DNA of 64,000 nt, taken from the NCBI GenBank assembly GCA_029465975.1, contig CM055758.1:6661798-6725797 (forward strand). The letters are read 5' to 3'. The stretch comes from Dallia pectoralis (lineage: Eukaryota > Chordata > Actinopteri > Esociformes > Umbridae). Numbering within the stretch: the stretch's first letter is position 1; each line of letters opens with the position of its first letter. The notes beneath the pieces were generated by a model that saw nothing but the letters and a program-made list of their open reading frames with translations, made no database searches and was not told where the DNA came from. This document shows positions 11,608 to 24,600 of the stretch, in pieces. Position numbers and translations under genes: made by a program.

Positions 11608-12149
11608 TGTGGTGGATTTTCAGTTCATATACATGTTTAGAAAAGTAGTTTGCTTACATAATTCAGTTGTTACAGTATTTGTTTACATTTGGGTATATAT
11701 CTGTTAAACTTCATATCATTTTAGTATAATTAGTTATAAACACACAAGGTATTTGGTAAACTTTGGTAAAGGAGAAAGAACAGACATCTCCTGTGACACC
11801 CCTCCCCCATACATTCCAATGTTCCGGGGACAAAGCAAATGGTTTAGGTGTGATTAACATGGGTGTGATATTGGATCCTGCCTGGGTGGGGTTAACTGAT
11901 AAGAATGACTAGGAATATATCGATTGGTCATTGGGGGTGAACTGGGGGATGTGTCGATGTTTCTGACTGGTCTAAAGTTGGGGTATTAAAGCGGTTGAGG
12001 CCATGGAACTGTCTCTTCCTGCCTTCGACTAGCGCTGGTCAAATGCGAGAGGGCATATTGCTGTGGGGTTGTGAAGCAATATTAATGTAAATAAACCATC
12101 TGAAAAGGTAATCCGTTCGACTCGTGTATTTCACACTTTCTCTACTATA
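11608..12149 (+). mobile_element. Candidate solo LTR inserted in a minisatellite
   Basis: A 542-base insert begins TGTGGTGG and ends CTCTACTATA. It interrupts an otherwise continuous array. It has a TATA-like GGTATTAAAGC at about 11982-11992 and AATAAA at 12090-12095, followed by a short T-rich tail, which is the U3-R-U5 layout of a retroviral-type LTR. No internal gag/pol sequence is present, so it would be a solo LTR. The target-site duplication is ambiguous because the flanks are GATG repeats. Confidence 0.6.
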
Positions 12150-12270
12150 AATGATGATGATGTATCAGGACATGATGATGATGATGTATCAGGACATGAT
12201 GATGATGATATATCAGGACATGATGATGATGATGTATCAGGAAATGATGATGATGATATATCAGGACGTA
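12150..12270. repeat. TATCAGGACATGATGATGA minisatellite, right part
   Basis: Five to six units of about 24 bases, the same motif as 11398-11607. Confidence 0.93.
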
Positions 12271-12407
12271 ATAAGGATAGCATGGAAGCATGTCAATAAA
12301 TTCTTGCCAATAGAACGCATGGTCAGTTATACTTTTAATGCATTTTACCCCAGGTTTGTTTGGTGAAACGTGAATTTGTAACGAACAACGTTTTAATTAT
12401 TGGAGAA

Positions 12408-12410
<3 letters not shown>

Positions 12411-12451
<41 letters not shown>

Positions 12452-12463
12452 ACACACACACAC
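12411..12463. repeat. (AT)n-(CA)n compound microsatellite
   Basis: About 19 AT dinucleotides followed by about 7 CA dinucleotides. Confidence 0.97.
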
Positions 12464-13071
12464 ATATACATGTAATATTTAAATATATAGGCATAAACAT
12501 GATGTTTGATAACAAAAGTAGTTATTTTGATCTCATAAATTCATGCTCCAAATATGCAAATATGTATACGCATAACCAATAATTAAACAGGCATGTTTTT
12601 CATTGGGCCTGAACACCGTCAAACAGTCTATATATGACTTGTAGAGCACAGCTTTAGACAGGAAACCCTTATAGAATTTCAAACCCTCATTGAACATAAG
12701 ATTATAGACCCTGAAGAAAAGACCCACGCCAGCTCAGTGTAGAAATAAAAACCTATAATTATGTGTCTGCCCCTACTCTTAAGATAAAGAGAGAATACAT
12801 GCAGTTCAATACGTGGTATTTAATCCACCGAATTTGTGATTTATGGTGACGTTCTATATTCCAGTCACTAAGAAATGCTTCTTCATCTCATTTCCGTAAC
12901 GACACAAACAGACGAGCACAGTGTTTGGCCAAACGCTAATGGCAGATCTATGTATCGTTTGAACACTGATGAGGCAAAACATTATGACCGCACGCCAAAT
13001 AAGCTGTTGGCTTCTCAGCAGAGCATCGCCCAGAGGCCAGAGCGTCACACTCCCTACACCGGTTTGTCGTC
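12464..13071. other. Unassigned spacer
   Basis: I see no coding potential or recognisable mobile element here. Confidence 0.6.
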
Positions 13072-13402
13072 TTCCCACAGTGCATCCTGGTGCCATCACT
13101 TCCCACAGTGCATCCTGGTGCCATCACTACCCACAGTGCATCCTGGTGCCATCACTACCCACACTGCATCCTGGTGCAATCACTTCCCACAGTGCATCCT
13201 GGTGCCATCACTTCCCACAGTGCATCCTGGTGCCATCACTTCCCACAGTGCATCCTGGTGCCATCACTTCCCACAGTGCATCCTGGTGCCATCACTTCCC
13301 ACAGTGCATCCTGGTGCCATCACTTCCCACAGTGCATCCTGGTGCCATCACTACCCACACTGCATCCTGGTACCATCACTTCCCACAGTGCATCCTAGTG
13401 CC
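13072..13402. repeat. 28-bp minisatellite
   Basis: About 12 copies with core CCCACAGTGCATCCTGGTGC, varying CACTTCC/CACTACC. The CAGTGCATCCTGG core resembles common vertebrate promoter 8-mers (ACTACAATTCCCAG/ TGCATCCTGGGA type), which is probably coincidental. Confidence 0.95.
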
Positions 13403-15015
13403 ATGGGTTCAAGTGAAATACGAACAGGAAATTGTGAAAAGTGATCCTTGACCCCTCCCCCCAGCAGCAAGGGAGTAACCAGCCCAGAAAACACATTGAA
13501 CCTACGGGTCCTTAAGTAGTTGATATTGTCTGTTGTCAACGGAGTACATGTTTTCAGTCACCAGCCACAGAACAACAGGGAGTGGACCAGCTATGTAGTA
13601 TAAATACTGTTTAGCGGGAAACCTCAAATGTGTGATTCAAGACCCTTATAAGAGAAGTATCTACGCCTATATACACCTCCGAAGCAACATGACAACGCCA
13701 CAAGAATGAAAAGCATCAAATGAAATCATACATACACAGCTGGCAGCCGACTTGAAGGTAGTTTTGGCCACAGCTTGCTTTTTAGGCACCGAGATCAGAA
13801 AGCATGTCCCCGGAGTGTGTTCTGTTCTTCCTCTGATGTGTTCAATGTTCTTTTACACAGTAGGACATCGTTTTCTCTCTGTGAAAGCTTAAGAGGTCCG
13901 TGATATGCCGGACAGATATAACACACCAACTTAACTGCTACCTGAACATCAGGTAGGGGTTAATGTATGTTGGTCGGTGAAGCACTGGTTAGCCACGGTA
14001 CAATCCGAGTCGAACAGTGCCACCTGGTGGTCATGTATGGGTGAGCGACTGGAAGCGCCAAAAAGTCAACCTGCATTACAGAACGCATATGACAGGAACC
14101 AATATTCAATTAAACTTATTGAACAATAGATTAACGTTACAATTTGATAAAAATTCGTTTTCTATTAAACGAGCACAAACATTTTGTAATTTTTAACAGA
14201 CTCTTACTAAATAACAAAAAATAATTAGGCCAACATCAGGCATACAAGGTGTAATCAGAAACATGCCAAATCAAAAGCAGCAGCAAGGGAGTAACTTTAT
14301 TTTCCAACACTGTTTAATATATCACATTGCGTGCCATCGGCCTTATCCCTTCCAGGGCCTCTCATTCGTCACCTTTTACTAAAGTGACACATGTAATCTC
14401 AAATCACGGCTGTAGACGCATGACAGCCCTGGGAACTCACTAGATCACCTCCGTTAAGCCCTCAAGATCAAAGTAACAGGTTATGTGAACGTTTGCCCGT
14501 GGCACCCATGAGTCTCTATGAGCACTATTAAACTCACTACACGATAATAACAGATTTGAGCTCATCAGGGGTTCGTTCCGTTCCAGTGACTCCGGTAACT
14601 TCCTCAATGGAAACTATGTAGCAGCCGTCTCTACTCATAATCTCTGCTGTCTGACTTTGCTGTGATGGGGGATAATTGTGATCATGCGCGTTGGGGTATT
14701 CGCGTTGGGCCAATATGCATGACGCATGTAGATACAAAACACCGTTTATCCACCCGAAACACCCGTGCTGGAGACTTATCAATCGGACAGGAGATTGAGG
14801 TGGCTCACTTGAGTCTCACCTTATCTTAACGACGGGATCCTCGTCCGGTTTAAATTGTTTACCCATAGTTGAACCCTATCGGTGCTCTGGATCATTATAA
14901 ATATAAATTGCCATGAAGCGGGGTCAACCTATGTCTATGGGAGAACTGTCCGCTTGCAAGCAGGAGGCATACGTCATTATCAGTGGACCATTGATGGTGA
15001 AATATGACACCAACA
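13403..15015. other. Spacer 3' of slc4a4
   Basis: Non-repetitive DNA between the slc4a4 poly(A) site and the 28-bp array. It includes one consensus CTCF core at 14019-14030. I recognise no gene. Confidence 0.6.
14019..14030 (-). promoter_or_regulatory. CTCF-type core motif
   Basis: GCCACCTGGTGG fits the reverse-complement CTCF core GCCMYCTRSTGG at every position. It lies 1 kb beyond the slc4a4 poly(A) signal, a plausible boundary site. This is a motif match only. Confidence 0.4.
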
Positions 15016-15038
15016 CACACAATTATTTTAAAAGTGAT

Positions 15039-15044
15039 TTTATT
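15039..15044 (-). terminator. slc4a4: slc4a4 polyadenylation signal
   Basis: AATAAA on the minus strand, followed within about 30 bases by a GT-rich GTGTGTGTTGGTG element. This closes the AT-rich, repeat-free stretch that follows the last slc4a4 stop codons. Confidence 0.65.
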
Positions 15045-17407
15045 GCTTTCAATATACATTATGTAATTTCAAAAATATATGCCAAATAAATCATTCTATA
15101 AGTAAAATACTCATTAAAAAAGTTCTATACAGATTAAGGAAATTCTATAAATCTGACAAATATAAATTTAGCATGTTATATTGATTGAATAAAATAAACA
15201 TTTTTTTACATCTGCCTTGTGTATTTCAGTGTTTGCGTTTGTGAAATAAGATCCATGTCTTTCGATACAAAAGATCTGAGTCAGTATTAACAAATAGAGG
15301 TTTAACATATTAGCCCATTGTCAATCAAAAACGTTACACCAAAACATGGACTAAGCCTAATCTAAAATACAAAAAAAAAATCAGGATATACAAACGAATA
15401 ACATTTGTCCCAAGACCGATCAAAATGGGACATTGCATATTTGGGTTGGAAAACAGTTGAGGCCCAGATTAAAAGTGTACCATAATTATGCATTAAGATA
15501 TCAATGAGAAACGTGCCTACTTTAATTGGCGTAAAGTTTTGATTAAACCAACTGAACTGGCTGAGATTGTGGCAAAAATCCTTGTTTTTTTTATCATTTA
15601 CAAACCCAGTGGTCAAGAACACAATTTAACCCAAAACTTCTCCATCTTCAAGTCACTTGGAACAGCAATTAGATGAAATCCAGTGCAGAATTTATTTCAC
15701 ATGTAGATCATTTAAGATGCATTTTTTTGTAAAATGTACATGATGAAAAAAGTGTTGAATGACATCATGACAGCTAGGTATTGGATGATAATTCCTGTTA
15801 ATAGCTTGTAAAACTAAACCTGGCAAAAAGCAGCGTCAGACGCAGCTGTAGTTCTGCAGAAATGCAACACATTTCATCACCGCATTTCACTTAAGATATT
15901 TTTCTCATTTTTTATCAGTTTAATATCATTTAATTAGAAAAAAACAATACATACTAAATATGAATTCATTAAAAAAGATAACAATACAAATGTTGCCTCA
16001 CTGACAAACGTAAAAGCAATGTCACCATTAATGATCGTAAATCTCACAGCGATATAATATGTGTCACTGTCGTCGCATTTCCCTTCCAAAATACAATCCA
16101 ATGAACTAGTTAGCGAGCAAAAGGAACTCTGAAAGTGACGAGAGTTCCTATCTTGTCCACGACAAAACATTGAATAATTCAGTATTAATATATGACAGAT
16201 CATTGCATAATGACAATACATTCATAATGCATCAGTAGTTAGAATAACTGCACCTACATTGAGTCAAAGAGGTAGAGCTACAAATACTAGTATTCATGCA
16301 TTTCAATCCATACTACAGATAATTGCAGTTTGGGTCCTTCTGTCTCATGTAAAGCTTATGATGGGCATAGGGTCAGGATTGGGGTGAATTATACAAATTC
16401 AATTACGAGTCAATTCCTACTTGCTGTGAATACTATTGAATTATATATTACATTAACGTTTTAATTATTGAGATTTAATACCACAACTTGAAGTTTGTTG
16501 AAAATCAATTTAAATACAAAATGCATATTGAATTTAATCAGGGATTTCAAGAATTTAACTGGAATTGAAAAACATAAATGATTGAAATTAACCCCTGCCA
16601 GGCAGCATACATTATTGAAATCCAATAAATTAAAAAAGCCACTCAGTTTTAGACGGAGAACTAAGAGGGAAGAGAGGGAACTAGCGAAACCAACATTTTG
16701 GTTGACAGGCATACATATCTGGGCATAGATTGCGATGTAATAAAGATGTATATTCCAAACTAGCGCGAGACGGTTCATTAAGTACTGGAATAACGTACAG
16801 GAATCATGAGGGCCTATGGCAGAGTAAAGGACAATAGTATATGAAACTTGATCATTTGATCTGGCTGGCATAGATTTGAATGACGGTTGTACATCTGTCA
16901 AGTCTGTAATTTCACAGCTAAAATAAGATTTGCATAACAAGGTGTGTTTGACTTATTGGCCGAACAGGCATGTATTATGAAGAGAATTGCATTAGTTTGT
17001 GTCTTTATGAATAATTTATACCAGCCCCATGAATTAGCAATGACCGGCTCACAAAGAACTTCCCAAAGTTGTACTTGGTACAGAGCTTGACCTCCCCCTC
17101 CCCCCGATACACATTTACCGTTCCCAAGAGTACCCCAAATACCTCTTAAATCAAAGAATAACGTGAGCTTACATTTAAAACGGGTTCTTCGGCAGAACAT
17201 TTAAAAGTATAAAACCGTTATACAGAATAAAACAGGGAGCAGCAGGAGTCTTTGGATACAACTGAAATGGCAACTTTCCCACGTAGCGCCCTACATATGA
17301 CCAAAAGCAGCACACTGGGAAGTATAGTGCGCCTTCAAACCTCTCTGTTACGGGTTGTGTAGCATAGTAGTGCTTTGGTTCTGCGGGGCCGTGTGAACAC
17401 GGTCAGT

Positions 17408-17516
17408 CTAGAGGGACGTTTCAGAGACTGGAGCCTGTCTCTTCCAGAAGAATCCCTGCTCCTCTGCCAGCATGTCTATCCTAATCTGAGGCACGTCTCT
17501 CTTAAATGGATTCAGA
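17408..17516 (-). CDS. slc4a4: slc4a4 exon 26, NBCe1-C type C-terminal tail
   Basis: The first T completes AG from exon 25. The exon then reads LNPFKRDVPQIRIDM and ends APVSETSL before TAG at 17410-17408. The VPQIRI block followed by an acidic segment and FFWK matches my memory of the mammalian NBCe1-C tail, which also ends in a PDZ ligand of the ETxL type. It is read only when the 97-base exon 24 is skipped. Confidence 0.85.
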
Positions 17517-17837
17517 CTGAAACAGAGAAGGAGGAGGCAGCGCGGACACAGAATTAGAAGACCAGCGGGACTCGGTGCTACCCTACGACATGACGTACAG
17601 TCAGAATACAACGGCATATGAATGTGAATCTAAAATACTACAGATCCCACTTTCTCTGGATCTTTCTGCCCGGCGTGACAAAAGACCTGATGTGAGGATA
17701 AACGTTCTGTCCTCATGCTAGTGACAGAGACACGCGGCAACGTTTAAGGAAGCTCTGGATTTCCCAGAACAGGCTAAACACCCTGAGAATATGGTTGGAT
17801 AAGTCGCGGAAACAGGAGACGTTGTCGTCATAGCTAC

Positions 17838-17908
17838 CTGGCTAGCGTGGCGTTCGCAAAGTAGTCCTCAACATCGTGAGTGCGGTTCCAGGAGGGACGA
17901 CGGAGGTC
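17838..17908 (-). CDS. slc4a4: slc4a4 exon 25, read in two frames
   Basis: A 71-base exon between acceptor TTCTGTTGTAG and donor GTAGCT. After exon 24 it reads RPPSSLLEPHSRC and stops with TGA (17870-17868), matching the A/B tail, which ends ERSPTFLERHTSC in mammals. If exon 23 is joined directly, it reads DLRRPSWNRTHDVEDYFANA and passes in frame into exon 26. Dual-frame use is also how the mammalian gene makes NBCe1-C. Confidence 0.88.
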
Positions 17909-18297
17909 CTACAACAGAAGGCCAAACACGCACAACGTCATCATGTTGTAGCTACTTAAACCACAGACCAGACCGGGTCCCACAGCATAGGAATGCCAGA
18001 GCAAGCGCGGCAAAGCCATTAGAGTTCAGAGTCGAGGCGCCCGTTAGAAAATAAGCATTTGTAATCAGCTGAAAACAGAAGAACAATTAGAAAGGATTAG
18101 AAAAGTAAGCTCAGCTGAAGCTGCATGTCTGCAAGGTGAAAGAAAAGCATGAAATCACGGTTCAGAGACGAGATTGGTTATTTGTAAAGGACAAGCAGGT
18201 TCGAAAACATGAAGAGAGAGAAGTGTGTTAAAAGAGAGAAAGTGATGAAGAGCACAACAAACCTGTGAGAGAGAGAGAGAGAGAGAGAGAGAGGGGG

Positions 18298-18328
<31 letters not shown>

Positions 18329-19109
18329 GAGAGAGAGAGAGAGGGGGAGAGAAAGAGAGAGTGAGAGTGAAAGAGAGAGTGAGAGGAAGAGGGAGAGATA
18401 GAGGGAGAGAGAGAGGGAGAGAGAGGGGGGGAGAGAGAGGGAGAGAGAGGGGGGAGAGAGAGAGAGGGAGAGAGAGGGGGGAGAGAGAGAGGGAGAGAGA
18501 GGGGGAGAGAGGGGGAGAGAGAGAGAAAGGCAAAGGCCGACAAAGGCAACCTGAGTTGGCTTGTGAAAGAGATTAGTAGCTCAATCTGTCTCTTTACACG
18601 AGAAAATGTGTTTTGGAAGTACTAGTAGAATGTGTTGTCAGAGTCCTGTGCAGCTGTGGGCAGGCAGGTAGACAGGCAGGCAGGTAGACAGGCGGTTAGG
18701 CAGGCAGGCGACCCCAGGTGGTTTTGTACTCACTCTCTAAGGCCTTATCCCCCAACATGGGCTCCGTCTCCATTATATCCATAGAGATTTTAATACTGGG
18801 GATATTGTCATTGTAGGGGTACTCAGACGGCTGGAAGGAGAGACAATAACAAGGGCTGTACTTTCTGCTACTTCAACTCATTCAACAACTGACCACCTCG
18901 GTCGAACTCATTCGGGGCACACAGTGGCAAAACATATTGCAATGTACATTTAACATTTGGAAGATCCCAAGTTGCATTTCATTTGCTTTATGCATAACAC
19001 ATTTAACCAAAATATCCATCATCCAGTGGCGCTCTACACAAAGTATTTAAAAAGCAGCAATTTGTAATGTCGTTCATGCTACGTGCTTAGCATTTTTTCA
19101 AAGACGTTT

Positions 19110-19148
<39 letters not shown>

Positions 19149-21590
19149 TTAATTTTTGTACCGAATACATGTGCACAGGAAAAGACAATGTTTAGAAAGA
19201 CAGTGGTCATGTCAAATGCTAGCAAGTTCTCTTTTGGGAATAGTGACCTCAATATGGAAGGTTCTGGAGAAAGGGTTGTGTTGGAGTGGAGGTACTCTTT
19301 GGATGGTCATGAGTAAGGGGTGCTAATAACTGCCTCTTATTATATGGGCAGATTCTCCTGCCTACTAATAATACAGCAACCAGTCCAATCGAATTGCTAT
19401 TAGTACATAATACAACAATCTTTCACGGCTAACATAATTGTATGTAACAACGAGATACAGAATTTCCAAAATGTGTGTTCTTCTAATTGATTTGTAATCT
19501 TGAGAAATACGTTTTGGGCAAAGCCAGTGCCAAAACCTCAAACTCTTATGCAGATGACAACTAGTATTCCCTCTATAGTACGGTAAAATGGGCAGTATTG
19601 TTAGCAATTATTAGAAGAGAAACTTTTTTTTGTCCTGATGACCAGACTAGAATAATGGAGGTTTAGGATAAAAGAAAACCTGTAGAACCAACATGAAAAG
19701 GGAAAACCTCTCAATAAAGCCTAAAAAATACTTACAAACTCAATTTCACTGTCGATACTTCCTTTCTTCTGTTTCTTCTTCCTCTTCTCGTCCTCTTTTT
19801 TCCTTTTGTCTTTCTCTGGGATAACGTCGTCCAGGTAACTGAGATCGTGCTGAGAGAACAGGTAGTCCATGCCCTTTCTGACCGCCACCAGGGCCAATAT
19901 CTGGAGAGACGGGCAAATACCCGTTAACACACGAGCCCAGGAACATACAAGAACGACCCCGACACACAACACAGTTGAAGCTGTACTAAAGGAAAAGAGT
20001 TAATGTAAGATACAGTTAGAAGAAACAACTACTTGAAGTTATTTTAGCCAAAGAGGCAAACCAGTTGTTGAAGTGGTCTGGCTATTGTATCTGCACTATG
20101 AGATTGCATTTGTTGATTTTTGATAAATTACCATTGTTAATGTGAGGTCACCTTTATCTGTCAATAGTCACACAGCTGTATAATCATGTGAATTTGTGTC
20201 AGCTAGTTTCCTAACTCAATGGAGTGAACGTGTCACTGCTGTACTGAACCGACTGTTAGGTGGAACCAGGTTTTACAGTTGACTCATCATGTTTGTGTGC
20301 GTATTTGTGCGCATGCAACGGCTAAAGCCATCTGCATTTGAACTTGTGTGCGCTGCGAGCGAGCGAGCAAGCGGTGAGGGGTGTGGGTCGTTGTACGGCT
20401 CACCATGACAGGGAAGATGATGGCAGCGACGGTGGACTTAAGGACCCAAAGGAGGGCAAGGCAGAGGACCTGTATGAAGGTGAACAGGTGGATGCGGCGC
20501 TGGGGAACGTGACGCAAGTAGATCAGGTCGGGCTGGTGCTTGGCTGGCATCAGAAGCAGCTGGAGCCGGTCCATGAACTGAGACAGACACAGTCGCACTC
20601 AGGTGAGTCCCGGACACATGAGGCCGGGATGCAACTGACCACAACAGCAGGCACGAACTCCATTTCGGTTCGGCCTGAGTGCTCTCTGTCTCACAGTTAT
20701 ATAGTAGGCAATGCTCCTAAACAGGAGATTAACCAGGCAGGGAAACGGTGGAGAAAGGTCACATTATATTTAAGGGTCGGCGTGACTCACCTGGACACCG
20801 TTGAGAGATGCCACGCCCATGTAGAGGAACACACCATAGAGAACCGGCATGGGAATGAACTGGACAGAGGAGAGTGAGAGTGAGAGAGAGTGTGAGAGAA
20901 TGCCAAACTCCATTAGTCATCTATTAATGAGGTCAGAGAACACACATAACCTCAGAAAAAGGTAATTAACCTTCATGAATTAAGCAACGGATTCAAAACA
21001 ATAGCAACAAGCCCGAATCAAATACCTCCACCATCAGAACAATGTAATAAAGAGGTGTCAATCATCTGGAGCGGCAATACGCCTGTCTAGAGGCGTATTG
21101 AGACCCAACGCACAGTGAGATGGATGATGTGAGAAGTCAGGCTCCTGTACGATCTACTTGTTAGTCCATATGAGATCTTAGGTTTAGAATGCATGTGTAC
21201 TGGTGTCACGCAAGGGCCTGTGTCAAGCCTCTATTCTAAATGTTTGTTGTTTTTGTTGCCCATTGTGTGTGTGTGTGTGTCTCTGTGTGCATTACAGGAC
21301 GAGTGTAGAACGGAGCGATAGACTCTGGACCTTAATTTGGAGCTTATTGTTGTGATATTTGATCAACTGCATATCCGATTTAGTCAGAGGTCAGCCGAAT
21401 CACACGCCAACCTCAGTACACACTCTATTAACAGTGCAATCAAGTAGATACGGTTCTTCAGCTATGTCAACAGAACTATTTTGGTCTGGCTCTGGACTGC
21501 AAACAACTTAGTCACCTTCGGCGAAACAAAAAAATGTGCGTTTTGTTTTGTTATACAACATGGTATATATAGTGGGAGCTGAGGAGACAC

Positions 21591-21623
<33 letters not shown>

Positions 21624-24600
21624 CATTTACAAGGTTGCACCCTCTAAATCCATCCTGGTGATTAGGATTAGGTGTCTGTAGGTATCACATGCTCAGAGTT
21701 TACCGGCGAACATGAGCGTTACTGTGACCCTCGTCCACTTTAGACAAACCCCATCTGCACGGAGCTATCGTGGTTCTAAAGGTCCACTCGGCTGTGAGAC
21801 CTAAAACATGTAAAGAGACTAAACTGGAAAACAAATGAGTCAGAGATATTGAGGTAGCATTACCCTAGAGCGGCCACCAGGGGGCAGACCATTTCCATGA
21901 ACGCACAGTAAGGACGACGTGTTAGCGTTTGACGGTCATATACATATGAGATCCCGAAACCTGAGTACTACCCAGTGAGTTGAAACCTGATCCTGTTGAG
22001 GACCAAGGCTTATTTCACATCTCCACACACTAATTAGATTAGCACAATATTCCACATTATTTAACATTCAAGCGGGCGATGGGACTTCCCAGGGAATGTT
22101 GAGGACAATTATCCTGATCACAACGAGATTTAAAGCCAACGGTCATTTAGAAGCCCTGTGTGAACCGATGGGTAGAGCGACGGAGAGAACCGGCAGTAAT
22201 TCCCGTTGTGATAACTCACTTGGGAATGTTTTGCAAGTAAGTACCGCAAACATACGGAATTTCATCCAAAAACGATGTATACTGTATTATTGTCTAAAGT
22301 AAGTGAAAGGTGGACGTAACGGGATTGAACCGGAGATTGGAGTGTTACCTTGAGCATGGGGGCCATGAAAACTGACAGTCCAGTCAGAATGAAGACCATG
22401 ACACCGGTCACTCTCTGTTCCCTGAGGACAGAAGGAATAGTTCAACACACACACACACACACACATATTAGTGTTTCCACCATCTACCACTCCTGATATT
22501 CAAATGACATATTACTATTAACATATTCATGTAGCCTATTAAATCACACCGTCATGAAGAATCGACAAGAAGGTCAATCTTAGGCTTCATGTAAGAGCCA
22601 GGAATGTTTCAGCTCTGTTAACACTGTTGGCTCCAGTGACTCTTCCTCAATTTCTCCTCACCTCCCTCGGCACTTCCCACCCCACCCTGCTCACCCACCT
22701 GACACCCAGGAACTTGGGCTGCTCCCCCGGGGCCGAGCACTCGGTCTCCATCTTCAGAGAGTCGATGTGGGCGATGGAGATGACCGTGGCCGCCACGTAC
22801 CAGGGCAGACCCGTGAAGGAACACAAGATCATCAGCACCGCCACCCAGAACAGATCCAAGTGGTAGCCGGCCCCTTTCTGTGAGGAGCCCAAGAGAAGAA
22901 ACTGGTGTGAGAAAGCCTGGATCCAGGTGCTGTATAATCGTACTGGGCAACAGACAGCCTGGATCCAGGTGCTGTATAATCTTACTGGGCAACAGACAGC
23001 CTGGATCCAGGTGCTGTATAATCTTACTGGGCAACAGACAGCCTGGATCCAGGTGCTGTATAATCGTACTGGGCAACAGACAGCCTGGATCCAGGTGCTG
23101 TATAATCGTACTGGGACACAGACAGCCTGGATCCAGGTGCTGTATAATCGTACTGGGCAACAGACAGCCTGGATCCAGGTGCTGTATAATCGTACTGGGA
23201 CACAGACAGCCTGGATCCAGGTGCTGTATAATCGTACTGGGACACAGACAGCCTGGATCCAGGTGCTGTATAATCGTACTGGGCAACAGACAGCCTGGAT
23301 CCAGGTGCTGTATAATCGTACTGGGCAACAGACAGCCTGGATCCAGGTGCTGTATAATCGTACTGGGCAACAGACAGCCTGGATCCAGGTGCTGTATAAT
23401 CGTACTGGGACACAGACAGCCTGGATCCAGGTGCTGTATAATCGTACTGGGCAACAGACAGCCTGGATCCAGGTGCTGTATAATCGTACTGGGCAACAGA
23501 CAGCCTGGATCCAGGTGCTGTATAATCGTACTGGGCAACAGACAGCCTGGATCCAGGTGCTGTATAATCGTACTGGGCAACAGACAGCCTGGATCCAGGT
23601 GCTGTATAATCGTACTGGGACACAGACAGCCTGGATCCAGGTGCTGTATAATCGTACTGGGCAACAGACAGCCTGGATCCAGGTGCTGTATAATCGTACT
23701 GGGCAACAGACAGCCTGGATCCAGGTGCTGTATAATCGTACTGGGACACAGACAGCCTGGATCCAGGTGCTGTATAATCGTACTGGGACACAGACAGCCT
23801 GGATCCAGGTGCTGTATAATCGTACTGGGCAACAGACAGCCTGGATCCAGGTGCTGTATAATCGTACTGGGCAACAAGACAGCCTGGATCCAGGTGCTGT
23901 ATAATCGTACTGGGACACAGACAGCCTGGATCAAGCTGCTGTATAATCGTACTGGGACACAGACAGCCTGGATCCAGGTGCTGTATAATCGTACTGGGCA
24001 ACAGACAGCCTGGATCCAGGTGCTGTATAATCGTACTGGGCAACAAGACAGCCTGGATCCAGGTGCTGTATAATCGTACTGGGCAACAGACAGCCTGGAT
24101 CCAGGTGCTGTATAATCGTACTGGGCAACAGACAGCCTGGATCCAGGTGCTGTATAATCGTACTGGGCAACAGACAGCCTGGATCCAGGTGCTGTATAAT
24201 CGTACTGGGACACAGACAGCCTGGATCCAGGTGCTGTATAATCGTACTGGGACACAGACAGCCTGGATCCAGGTGCTGTATAATCGTACTGGGCAACAGA
24301 CAGCCTGGATCCAGCTGCTGTATAATCGTACTGGGACACAGACAGCCTGGATCCAGGTGCTGTATAATCGTACTGGGACACAGACAGCCTGGATCCAGGT
24401 GCTGTATAATCGTACTGGGCAACAGACAGCCTGGATCCAGGTGCTGTATAATCGTACTGGGACACAGACAGCCTGGATCCAGGTGCTGTATAATCGTACT
24501 GGGACACAGACAGCCTGGATCAAGCTGCTGTATAATCGTACTGGGACACAGACAGCCTGGATCCAGGTGCTGTATAATCGTACTGGGCAACAGACAGCCT

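Larger units (their letters stand above)
15020..17516 (-). other. slc4a4: slc4a4 terminal exon 26, mostly 3'UTR
   Basis: The exon starts after acceptor CTTCTCTGTTTCAG at 17517. Its first 109 bases code for the C-isoform tail (17408-17516). The remaining 2.4 kb is AT-rich and free of minisatellites, unlike every neighbouring intron, and ends at the AATAAA at 15039-15044. A/B-type transcripts stop in exon 25 and would use all of this exon as 3'UTR. Confidence 0.7.

Noticed and set aside
4063..15000. GC (vitamin D-binding protein) exons in the spacer
   Set aside because: Looked for albumin-type CC and Cys-spaced exons on both strands; none with splice sites was found.
18010..18053. Alternative slc4a4 terminal exon reading DYKCLFSNGRLDSEL
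   Set aside because: It follows a fine acceptor (TTCTTCTGTTTTCAG) and the phase fits exon 24, but the sequence matches no known NBCe1 tail, while exon 25 at 17838-17908 matches well. Kept only as a possibility.
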